Position numbers and translations under genes: made by a program
NCBI RefSeq assembly: GCF_000716595.1
Contig: NZ_JNXC01000051.1
Coordinates: 1 to 34,244 of the forward strand
Direction of reading: 5' to 3'
Length of the DNA stretch: 34,244 nucleotides
DNA from: Saccharothrix sp. NRRL B-16314
Lineage (GTDB): Bacteria; Actinomycetota; Actinomycetes; Mycobacteriales; Pseudonocardiaceae
Part shown: positions 26,079 to 34,000 of the stretch, piece after piece
How positions within the stretch are numbered: position 1 is the first letter of the stretch
Layout of the letters: each line of letters opens with the position of its first letter
Notes under the pieces: generated by a model
What the model saw: the letters and a program-made list of their open reading frames with translations, nothing else
What the model was told of the DNA's origin: nothing
Database searches by the model: none

Positions 26079-27140
26079 ATGACTCCACCCAGCGACCCCG
26101 GCGAAGTGATCGGCAGCGGCCAGTTCCGCGTCGGCGTCGAACCCAGGACAGGCCTCATCCGAACGCAGACCGAAGGCGTGAAAGCCGTCCAGTACACCGT
26201 GGTCGACGGCGAGCCGCTGGTCGAGGGCGACATCGTGCTCACCCTCGTCCAGGAAGGCGACGTCCACCCGGAAGGCGTGGTCATCCCCGGCGCGCAGTTC
26301 CGCTGGCCCGGCGGGCGGGTGCCCTTCGAGATCGACCCGAACCTGCCGAACCAGGCCCGCGTGCACAGCGCCGTCGCGCACTGGGAGCGCAACACCCGAA
26401 TTCGGCTGGTCCCCCGCGACCCGGCCAATGCGAACCACCGGAACTTCATCCGCTTCCAGCCCGGTGGAGGGTGCAGTTCGCCGGTCGGCATGCGCGGAGA
26501 CCAGCAGAACATCACGCTGGCCGCCGGCTGTGAGACCGGGGCGACGATCCACGAGGTCGGGCACAGCGTCGGCCTGTGGCACGAGCAGAGCCGGGAGGAC
26601 CGCAACGCGTTCGTCACGATCGACCGGACGAACATCCAGCAGCAGAGCGCGCACAACTTCAACCAGCACATCACCGACGGCGACGACGTCGGGCCGTACG
26701 ACTACCACTCGATCATGCACTACCCGCGCCGCGCCTTCGCGATCGACACCACGCGGGACACGATCACCCCGACGCAGAACGTCGAGATCGGCCAACGGGA
26801 AGGGCTCAGCCCCGGCGACTGCGCGGCGGTGCGGTCCATGTACCGCGACCTCGAACCGGCCGCGACGTTCCGCGGTGTGCAGTTCACCGGCTCGGTGCCC
26901 GCCAACACGACCAAGCGCTGGTTCACCCACAGCTGGCCCGCGCACTGGTACGTGGTGTGGACGGTGGTGCCCACCGCGCCCGCGGTCGACGGCCCGGCGC
27001 AGGTGGAGTGGACCGTGCAGGTCACCCGTCAGTCCGGTGGACTGCTCAAGTACTTCCTCGCCATCAAGAACCTGACGGGCGGGCAGGTCGAGATCCAGGC
27101 CCGCTACGACGTGCTCGGCTGGTCGCCGGACGCGCTCTGA
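26079..27140 (+). CDS. Astacin-like (M12A) zinc metalloprotease with C-terminal HSWP domain, no signal peptide
   Basis: 353 residues, ATG with GAGGGAGGGG upstream. The catalytic domain (about 68-258) opens FRWPGGRVPFEID and has the astacin zinc motif HEVGHSVGLWH at 158-168 (His158, His162, His168, Glu159) and the Met-turn SIMHYP at 211-216 (Met213, zinc-ligand Tyr215). Cys132 and Cys151 could pair. The N-terminal ~67 residues look like a propeptide; VEGD at 48-51 resembles the FxGD aspartate-switch motif of pro-astacins, so Asp51 may cap the zinc. From about 262 a separate domain starts (RWFTHSWPAHWYVVW), homologous to the 85-residue protein encoded downstream. No Sec signal is present, unusual for astacins. 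First gene of a four-gene unit; what it cleaves is unknown. Confidence 0.9.
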   Translation: MTPPSDPGEVIGSGQFRVGVEPRTGLIRTQTEGVKAVQYTVVDGEPLVEGDIVLTLVQEGDVHPEGVVIPGAQFRWPGGRVPFEIDPNLPNQARVHSAVAHWERNTRIRLVPRDPANANHRNFIRFQPGGGCSSPVGMRGDQQNITLAAGCETGATIHEVGHSVGLWHEQSREDRNAFVTIDRTNIQQQSAHNFNQHITDGDDVGPYDYHSIMHYPRRAFAIDTTRDTITPTQNVEIGQREGLSPGDCAAVRSMYRDLEPAATFRGVQFTGSVPANTTKRWFTHSWPAHWYVVWTVVPTAPAVDGPAQVEWTVQVTRQSGGLLKYFLAIKNLTGGQVEIQARYDVLGWSPDAL

Positions 27141-27152
27141 GAGGAGCACGAC

Positions 27153-27341
27153 ATGAGTGCCGAACTCGACGGCGGAGCCGCACCCGCGTCGCTGGACGAG
27201 CTGGTCGTCGTCGACTCGCTCACCGCACCGGCCGACGACGGCGGGGCCGCGCCGCAGGACGACACCACCGATGTCGCCGGAGCGCCGGCGACCCTGGCGG
27301 AGACCGAGGACGCGGGTCCCGCACCCGCGCCGGACGACTGA
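27153..27341 (+). CDS. 62-residue acidic peptide with no basic or aromatic residues
   Basis: ATG with GAGAGGAG upstream, 12 nt after the protease stop, so it is a genuine operon member. The peptide has about 15 Asp/Glu, no Lys, Arg, His, Cys, Phe, Tyr or Trp, and two DGGAAP repeats (6-11 and 29-34). A short hydrophobic stretch ELVVVDSL lies near the middle. It has no signal peptide and should be disordered. I do not recognise a family. Candidate roles are protease substrate, inhibitor (an acidic peptide for the active-site cleft) or precursor peptide; the lack of Cys and absence of a modification enzyme argue against a classical RiPP. Function cannot be read from sequence. Confidence 0.75.
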   Translation: MSAELDGGAAPASLDELVVVDSLTAPADDGGAAPQDDTTDVAGAPATLAETEDAGPAPAPDD

Positions 27342-27355
27342 AGGGGGAGATCCCG

Positions 27356-27613
27356 ATGAGACTTGGAGTGCAGTTCCGAGGGCAGGTGCCCGGCGGGACG
27401 TCGCGGCGCTGGTTCACCCACAGCTGGCCCGAGGACTGGCGGGTGGTGTGGCTGGTCGTGCCGACGTGGCCGATGGTCGACGGCGCCGCGCAGATCGAGT
27501 GGAAGGTGCAGGTCGACCGGCAGGCCGCCGGGTTGATCAAGTACTTCATCGAGATCCGCAACCTCACCGGCGGCCCGGTCGACATCGAAGCCCGGTTCGC
27601 CGTGCTGAACTAG
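27356..27613 (+). CDS. Stand-alone HSWP domain, paralogue of the protease C-terminal domain
   Basis: 85 residues with GGGGGAG before the ATG, 14 nt after the acidic-peptide stop. It aligns end to end with the C-terminal domain of the astacin-like protease: shared RWFTHSWP, WR/YVVW-VVPT, V-DG-AQ-EW-VQV-RQ, GL-KYF--I-NLTGG and a closing I-AR--VL. Identity by eye is more than half. It contains no catalytic motif and no signal peptide. A free copy of an enzyme's accessory domain next to the enzyme suggests a decoy, inhibitor or hetero-oligomer subunit competing for the same partner. The domain is predicted all-beta with many conserved Trp; I cannot name it. Confidence 0.85.
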   Translation: MRLGVQFRGQVPGGTSRRWFTHSWPEDWRVVWLVVPTWPMVDGAAQIEWKVQVDRQAAGLIKYFIEIRNLTGGPVDIEARFAVLN

Positions 27614-27617
27614 ACCC

Positions 27618-27947
27618 GTGCGCATCGCCGGAGTCGTGGTGGTCCCCGCGGGCACGCCCGCGTTCGGCCGGGCGGTCCTGCGGGTGCGCCTGGAAGACGT
27701 GTCGCTCGCCGACGCCCCCGCGGTCACGAGAGCCGAGTACAGCGGTGAGGTCTTCCGCGACGACACCGGCGAGCAGCACCTGCCGTTCCACCTCGACGTC
27801 CCCGCCGGCCCCGACGTCGGCGGAACGCTGAACGTGGCCGCCCACGTCGACCTGCGCGGCGGGAACCGGGTCCACCGCGGTGATCTGGTCACGACCGCCG
27901 CCCTGCCACCGTCACCGCACATGGTCGTCTCCGTCGAACCTGCGTAG
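27618..27947 (+). CDS. YbaY-like domain protein
   Basis: 109 residues, GTG start 4 nt after the preceding stop without its own Shine-Dalgarno, so probably translationally coupled. The pattern V-R-I-A-G-V-V-V-V, then VLRVRLEDVSLADAPAV, LPFHLDVPAG and VAAHVDLRGGNRVHRGDL corresponds to the YbaY/META-like beta-barrel of type-III-pilotin-like lipoproteins, but lacking the lipoprotein signal. In Proteobacteria YbaY is an outer-membrane lipoprotein of unclear function; here the domain is cytoplasmic or exported by another route. Last gene of the protease operon; the methyltransferase begins 26 nt later with its own promoter-like motif. Confidence 0.72.
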   Translation: MRIAGVVVVPAGTPAFGRAVLRVRLEDVSLADAPAVTRAEYSGEVFRDDTGEQHLPFHLDVPAGPDVGGTLNVAAHVDLRGGNRVHRGDLVTTAALPPSPHMVVSVEPA

Positions 27948-27960
27948 CCGGCGAACGGTT

Positions 27961-27976
27961 TAGGATTTCCGCCGTG
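27961..27976 (+). promoter_or_regulatory. -10 box for a leaderless methyltransferase transcript
   Basis: TAGGAT at 27961-27966, a good TANNNT -10, lies 7 nt before the GTG at 27974, and there is no Shine-Dalgarno. That spacing places the transcription start on the GTG itself. No convincing -35 is visible. Confidence 0.5.
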
Positions 27977-28618
27977 ACCGCATCCTCGGCCGTGCACGAC
28001 ACCAGGACCGCCTACGACGCCGTCGCGCCCCTCTACGCCGAACTCTTCAGCGACATGCTCGACACCAGGCCGCTGGAACGCGCGCTGCTGGCCGCCTTCG
28101 CGGAACTCGTGCGGGACCACGACGCCGGACCGGTCGCCGACATCGGCTGCGGTCCAGGCCACGTCACGGCGCACCTGAGCGCCCTCGGGCCGACGACCTT
28201 CGGCGTCGACCTGTCCCCGGCGATGATCGCCCTGGCCCGCGAAGCGCATCCCTACCTGCGGTTCGACGAGGGGTCGATGAGCGCGCTGGACCTCGCCGAC
28301 GGTGTCCTCGGCGGCATCCTCGCCCTGTACTCGATCATCCACGCAGAACCGCAGGCGCTGCCGGCCGTGTTCACCGAGTTCCGGAGGGTCCTGGCGCCGG
28401 GCGGCCACCTGCTGCTCGGGTTCTTCGCCGGTGACGACCCGCTGCCGCGCGAGTTCGACCACAAGGTCACGCTCGCCTACCGGTGGTCGCCCGACAGCCT
28501 CGCGGAACTGCTGCGGCAGGCCGGTTTCGTCGAGGTCGCCCGGCTGGTGCGCGAGCCGCGCGAAGACGAGCGGTTCCAGCAGGCCCACTTGCTGGTCCGC
28601 AAGCCCCAGGAGCCGTGA
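27974..28618 (+). CDS. Class I SAM-dependent methyltransferase
   Basis: 214 residues, GTG start, probably leaderless. Motif I VADIGCGPGHVTAHL at 54-68 (DIGCGPG), motif II acidic residue in GVDLSPAMIALAREAHP at 77-93, and FRRVLAPGGHLLLGFF as motif VI/post-motif. The N-terminus YDAVAPLYAELF is typical of small-molecule O- or N-methyltransferases. It acts in the cytoplasm on an unknown substrate. It converges on the PKS genes with only 37 nt between stops, so a tailoring role in the polyketide pathway is possible, though the strand change argues that it is an independent transcript. Confidence 0.88.
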   Translation: MTASSAVHDTRTAYDAVAPLYAELFSDMLDTRPLERALLAAFAELVRDHDAGPVADIGCGPGHVTAHLSALGPTTFGVDLSPAMIALAREAHPYLRFDEGSMSALDLADGVLGGILALYSIIHAEPQALPAVFTEFRRVLAPGGHLLLGFFAGDDPLPREFDHKVTLAYRWSPDSLAELLRQAGFVEVARLVREPREDERFQQAHLLVRKPQEP

Positions 28619-28645
28619 CCGCCCGGACGCGGAGATCCGGGGCGG
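28619..28645. terminator. Hairpin between convergent methyltransferase and PKS genes
   Basis: CCGCCCGGA pairs with TCCGGGGCGG across an 8-nt loop, with one bulged base, in the 37-nt gap between the two convergent stops. It can end transcription from either side. Confidence 0.5.
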
Positions 28646-28655
28646 CGGTTTCGGC

Positions 28656-31028
28656 TCAGCCCGCCCACCAGTAGCGCTCGCGCTGGAAGGCGTAGGTCGG
28701 CAACGGGACGCGGGCGGCACCCGTGCCCTCGAAGATCGGCGCCCAGTCGACCGTGAGACCGGCGCAGTGGACCTCGGCCAGGCCTCCCAGCGTCCGGCGC
28801 AGCTCGGCGTCGTCGCCGGCCTGAGGAGCGAGCAACACGGTGCTGACACCGTCGAACCGCTCGGCTCCGTCCGGCGGTCCCAGTTCGAGCACCAGCGTGG
28901 TCCCCCGCTCCCGCACGGCCTCGGCCGGAGGCACACCGTCCCGGCGGACCCCGTAGTCCGGTCCGGCCGCCTGGCTCGGGATCAAGGGGAGGCGGGGCGC
29001 GGTGAAGGTGACGTCCGGGAGGTCGTCCTCGGAGACCGCGAGCAGAACGGCGTCGGACAACGTGAGCACGCCCGCGACGTGCGCCGCGACCACCTCGCCC
29101 GTGCCGCGACCGGTCACCGCGTCGGGCCTCAGCCCGCAGGCTTCCACCAGCCGGTACAGCGCGACTTCCTGCGCCAACAGCCACAGCTCCGCCGCGACGC
29201 CGGTCAGCGCTCCCGGTGCGTCGCGCAGGGACGTGTCCAGGTGCTTCTCGGCCTCGGCCGCCGCCTCGTCGAACGCGCGGGCGTAGACGGGGAACGTCCG
29301 GTACAGCTCCTGCCCGGCCGCGAACCACCCCGCGCCGGTGCCGGGGAACAGGAACACGGTCTCGTGGTCGGCCTTGGCCACGGCCGCAGTCGAACCCTGG
29401 GCCAGCGCGGACAACCCGGCCACGAGCTGATCGCGGTCCGCACCGAGGACGACCGTCCGGCACTCCAGGGAAGACCGGGTGGTCGCCAACGAGAACCCGA
29501 TGTCCTCGACCGCCGCCCCGGGGTGCGCCTCGACGTGGGACAGCAGCCGATCCGCTTGCGCGGCCAGCGCTTCCGGCGTCCGGGCGGACACCGGCCACGG
29601 GATCAGCGGCAGGCTCCGCGCGTGGTCCGCCTCCTCCGCGGTCTCTGCGGGAGGTGCCTGCTCCAAGATGATGTGCGCGTTGGTGCCGGAGATGCCGAAC
29701 GACGTCACCGCGCACCGCCTCGGGTGGCCGCGGTCCGGCCACGGCACGTTCTCGGTGACGAGCGCGATCGTGCCCGTCGACCAGTCGACGTCCGGGGACG
29801 GTTCGTCCACGTGCAGCGTCCGCGGCACGACACCGTGCCGCATCGCCTGCACCATCTTGATCACCCCGGCGACCCCGCTGGCCGACTGCGCGTGCCCGAT
29901 GTTGGACTTGACGCTCCCGATCAGCAGCGGCTCGTCGGCGGGCCGGCCGACGCCGTAGCCCGCGATCATCGCGTTGGCCTCGATCGAGTCGCCCAGCCGG
30001 GTGCCCGAGCCGTGCGCCTCGACCACGTCCACCTCGTCCGGGCCGATGCCGGAGTCGGCGAGCGCCTGCCGGATGCCGCGCCGCTGGGTGTGCCCGCTTG
30101 GCGCGGTGAGCCCGTTCGACGCGCCCGCCCGGTTGACCGCCGAGCCCCGGATGAGGCCGAGGACGCGGTGGCCGTTGGCACGCGCGCGGGACAGCCGTTC
30201 CAGCACCAGCACGCCGACGCCCTCGCTCCACCCCGACCCGTCGGCCGCGGCGGCGAACGCCTTGCAGCGCCCGTCCGGTGCCAACCCGATGGCACCGGCG
30301 AAGTCCGTGTACATGTGGGGTGTCGCGTTCACCGCCACGCCGCCCGCCAACGCCAGGTCGCTCTCCCCCAGCCGCAGCGACTGGCACGCCCAGTGCAGGG
30401 CGACCAGGGACGCCGAGCACGCGGTGTCCACCGTGGCCGCCGGACCTTCCAGGCCGAGCTCGTAGGCGACGCGGCCCGCGATGACGCTGCCCGTGACGCC
30501 CGCGACCAGGTTCTCGTCGGGGACCAGCGCGTTGTGGGCGGTGACGGCGTACAGGCGGTAGAAGGCCCCGATGAACACGCCGGTCTGGGTGCCGCGCACC
30601 GAGTGCGGGTCGATGCCCGCGTCCTCCAGCGCCTCCCAGGAGGTCTCCAGCAACAGCCGCTGCTGCGGGTCGGTGGCCAGCGCCGCCTCCGGCGTCATCC
30701 CGAAGAAGCCCGCGTCGAAGTCACCGGCGTCGTGGAGGAAGCCGCCCGCCGCCTGCCGCATCCGGCCGACGGCGGTCCTGCCCGGATCACCGTCGGGGAA
30801 CCAGCCGCGGTCGTCGGGCGGTTCGGAGACCGCGTCGGTCCCGGACTCGACCAGGTCCCAGAGCTCGTCCGGTGACGAGGCGCCGCCCGGGTACCGGCAG
30901 CCCATGCCGACGATCGCGATCGGCTCGCGGACGGCGTCCTGCGCCTCCCGCAGCCTGGCGCGGGTGACCTGCAACTCGGTGGACACCCGCTTGAGGTAGT
31001 CCCGCAGCTTGTCGACGTTGTCGGTCAC
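28656..31028 (-). CDS. Type I PKS: docking coil - KS - shortened inactive AT, no ACP
   Basis: 790 residues, GTG start with GAAGGGGA upstream. N-terminal docking coiled coil ([20 protein letters not shown], 6-25). The KS runs from about 35 to 458: Cys204 in DTACSAS, His339 in EAHGSGT and His379 in NIGHAQS, so condensation activity looks intact. After the linker an AT-like segment ([11 protein letters not shown] at 559-569) follows, but the nucleophile elbow is GRGTG at 640-644 rather than GHSxG, the segment is roughly half normal AT length, and the YASH/HAFH specificity motif is absent. The protein ends with the usual post-AT linker (FQRERYWW) and has no ACP, KR or TE. It is docked to the preceding PKS, whose C-terminal docking helix precedes it by 21 nt. 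Confidence 0.92.
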   Translation of the reverse strand: MTDNVDKLRDYLKRVSTELQVTRARLREAQDAVREPIAIVGMGCRYPGGASSPDELWDLVESGTDAVSEPPDDRGWFPDGDPGRTAVGRMRQAAGGFLHDAGDFDAGFFGMTPEAALATDPQQRLLLETSWEALEDAGIDPHSVRGTQTGVFIGAFYRLYAVTAHNALVPDENLVAGVTGSVIAGRVAYELGLEGPAATVDTACSASLVALHWACQSLRLGESDLALAGGVAVNATPHMYTDFAGAIGLAPDGRCKAFAAAADGSGWSEGVGVLVLERLSRARANGHRVLGLIRGSAVNRAGASNGLTAPSGHTQRRGIRQALADSGIGPDEVDVVEAHGSGTRLGDSIEANAMIAGYGVGRPADEPLLIGSVKSNIGHAQSASGVAGVIKMVQAMRHGVVPRTLHVDEPSPDVDWSTGTIALVTENVPWPDRGHPRRCAVTSFGISGTNAHIILEQAPPAETAEEADHARSLPLIPWPVSARTPEALAAQADRLLSHVEAHPGAAVEDIGFSLATTRSSLECRTVVLGADRDQLVAGLSALAQGSTAAVAKADHETVFLFPGTGAGWFAAGQELYRTFPVYARAFDEAAAEAEKHLDTSLRDAPGALTGVAAELWLLAQEVALYRLVEACGLRPDAVTGRGTGEVVAAHVAGVLTLSDAVLLAVSEDDLPDVTFTAPRLPLIPSQAAGPDYGVRRDGVPPAEAVRERGTTLVLELGPPDGAERFDGVSTVLLAPQAGDDAELRRTLGGLAEVHCAGLTVDWAPIFEGTGAARVPLPTYAFQRERYWWAG

Positions 31029-31049
31029 GTGACCATCCCCTTCGGGGCG

Positions 31050-34000
31050 CTAGAGACCCAGCTCGTCTTCGACGAACTTGAACAGCTCGTCGTCGGTCGC
31101 GTCGGTCAGGTCCGTCACCTCCGCGGTGGTGGCCCGCGCACGCAGCCTGGCCGCGATGTCGTCGAGCCGGTCCAGCGCACCGGCGATCCCGGCGCCGTCG
31201 ATCCCGGCGACCCACGCCTCCAGGTGGTCGACCGGGTGGCCGCCGGTCGGCTGGACCCGCGCCAGCACCCGCTCGCACAGGTGCCGGGCGAGCGCGTCGG
31301 GGGTGGCGTAGTCGAAGATCGCCGTCGGTGGCAGCTTGACGCCGGTGGCCGCCGAGAGCTTGCGGCCCATCCGCACGACGGCCATCGAGTCGAACCCGAT
31401 GCTCTGGAACGTCGACTCCAACGGCACCTCGGCCGGGTCGGCGTACCCCAGCACCGCGGCGGCGGCCTGCCGGACGGTCTGGCGCAGCAGCTTCACCCGG
31501 TCGCTGTCGGGCAGGTCGAGCAGCCGTTCGAGCAGCGCGGCGGAGGTGTCCTCGGCTTCGTCGTCCGCGGTGTCGGTGACGATCCGGTCGAGGAACCGGC
31601 TGCCGCGCAGGGAGGCGAACGCGGGGGCGAAGTCCTCCCACCTGATGTCGGCGACGACCAGAGACGTCTCGTCGCGTTCCAACGCCCCGTGCAGCTCGTG
31701 CAGGGCGAGCGCCGGGGTCATGCCCACGATGCCGCGGCGGCGCAGTTCCCGGCCGACCTCGTCGGCACCCATGCCCTCACCCGCCCACGCACCCCAGGCG
31801 ACCGACGTGGCCGGGACGCCGCGGCGGCGCAGGTCGTGGACGAAGGCGTCGAGGTAGGCGTTGGCGGCGGCGTACCCGGCGAGCAGCCCGCTCCCCCACA
31901 CGCCCGCGCCCGACGAGTAGGTCACGAAGGCGTCCAGGTCCGACCCGAGCACCCGGCTGAGGTTCTCGACGCCGACGACCTTCGCCGCGTTCTCCTCGGC
32001 CAGCGAGTCGAGGGTGATCTCGTCCACCGGGACCGGACGGCCGACCCCGGCGGCGTGGATCACGGTCCGGATCGGCGGCATGGTCGTCCGCATCCGGTCG
32101 ACCAGCCCGGACACGGCGTCGAGGTCGGCCACGTCGCACGCCTCGACCGTCACGGCGACCCCGCTCGCCACGAGTTCGGCCTCCAGTTCGGCCGCGCCCG
32201 CCGCATCCCTGCCGCGCCGGCTGACGAGGACCAGGTGCTCGACGCCGCTGCGTGCCAGCCAGCGGGCGATGTGCCCGCCGAGCGCGCCGGTGCCGCCGGT
32301 GACCAGCGCGGTGCCGGTGGGCGTCCAGGCTCGGGTGGCCACGGCGGGCGCGTCGTCCCGGATCAGCCTGCGGACGAACACCCCCGACGGTCGGACCGCC
32401 ACCTGGTCCTCGCCGTCCGGGTTGCCCAGCACCGACACGAGTCCCTGGACGGCGGAATCGTCGAGGGTCGCGGGCAGGTCGAGCAGACCTCCCCAGCGGT
32501 GCGGGCACTCCAAGGCCACGACCCGACCGAAGCCCCAGATCGCCGCCTGGGCGGGATCGCCCGGGTCGTCGGCCGTTGCCCGCACCGCGTCCCTGGTGAT
32601 CACCCACAACGGCGCGTCCAGCCCGACATCGCCGAGCGCCTGGGTCAGCAGGACGGTCGACGCGAGACCTTGGCTGACTCCCGGGTGCCCGGCGCGGGCG
32701 TCGTCGGCGGTGGACAGCAGCGACAGCACGCCGTCGAAGGCGTTCCCGAGCTCGCGGAGTCGGTCGGCGGTGGATCGGCGGTCGGCGTTCGCCACGTCGA
32801 GTTCCACGACGGTGGCGGTGAACGCGCCGACGATCCCCCGCGTCCAGTCGTCCGCCGACCCGCTCGGCACGACGACCAGCCAGTGGCCGCGCGCCTCGGA
32901 CGGGAGGGCGTCGTACCGGGTCCACTCGACCTGGTAGCGCCAGGAACCCGAGGAGCCCTCGTCGCGGTGCTTCCGCCGCCACTCGGACAGCAGGTCGAGG
33001 ACGGCGGGGACCGAATCGCGCCGGTCGTCCTCGACCGAGAGCGCCTTGGCCAGGCCGTCCACGTCCTCGCGGTCAACCGACTCCCACAGCGCGGTCTCGG
33101 CCTTGCCGTGCTTCGGGGTGGTCGAGGTGTCCGGGTCGATCCAGAACCGCTCGTGCTCGAAGGCGTAGGTCGGCAGCTCGACCCGTCGGGGAGCGCGGTC
33201 GGCGAACAGCGGCGACCAGTCGACGGCGGCACCCGTGGTGTGCGCGTGCGCCGCGTTCTCCAGGAACGCGTCGAGGCCGCCCGCGTCGCGCCGCAGCGTG
33301 GCGACGACGGCCGCCCGGCCGTGTGCCTCGGCGGTCTGCTCCAGCGGGAGGTTCAGCACGGGGTGGGGGCTGACCTCGATGAACGTCGTGTAGCCGTGGT
33401 CGAGCATCGTGCGGACCGTCTGGTGCAGGTGCACCGGCTCGCGCAGGTTCCGGTACCAGTACTCCGCGCCGAGGGTGGTGGCGTCGAACGCGATGGGATC
33501 GGTGTCGCCGGTGTTGACCGTCGAGTGGAAGCTCACGACGCCAGGACCCGGCTGGATCGGGGCCAACCGGTCGACGAGGTCGGCGCGCAGGGACTCGACG
33601 TGCGGCGAGTGTGAGGCGTAGTCCACCGGCACCCACCGGGCCCACACGTTCTCCGCCTGGCACTGCTCCACCAGTTCGACCAACGCCTCGCGGTCCCCGG
33701 ACAGGGTGACGGCGGCGGGGCCGTTGACCGCGGCGATCCCGACGCGGCCCGGCCACCGCGCGATCCGCGCTTGGACGCGGTCCAACTGCTCCGTGAGGGA
33801 CACCATGGCGCCGCCGTTGCCGGTGGTGTGGTCGAGCAGGAGTCGGCTGCGGACGGCGACGACCCGTGCCGCGTCGTCCAGCGACAACGCGCCGGCGACG
33901 CAGGCGGCGGCGATCTCCCCCTGCGAATGGCCCACCACCCCGTCCGGGTGCACGCCGTAGGACTCCCACAGGGCCGCCAACGACACCATCACCGCGAACA

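Noticed and set aside
28302..30875. 857-codon plus-strand frame across the PKS
   Set aside because: Arg/Pro/Gly-rich shadow of the KS-AT gene; no signature and no ribosome binding site.
32800..33100. Possible DH or ER domain between AT and KR of the PKS
   Set aside because: The segment reads as the structural KR half with its beta-strand linker; no HxxxGxxxxP motif of DH and no ER nucleotide loop is present.
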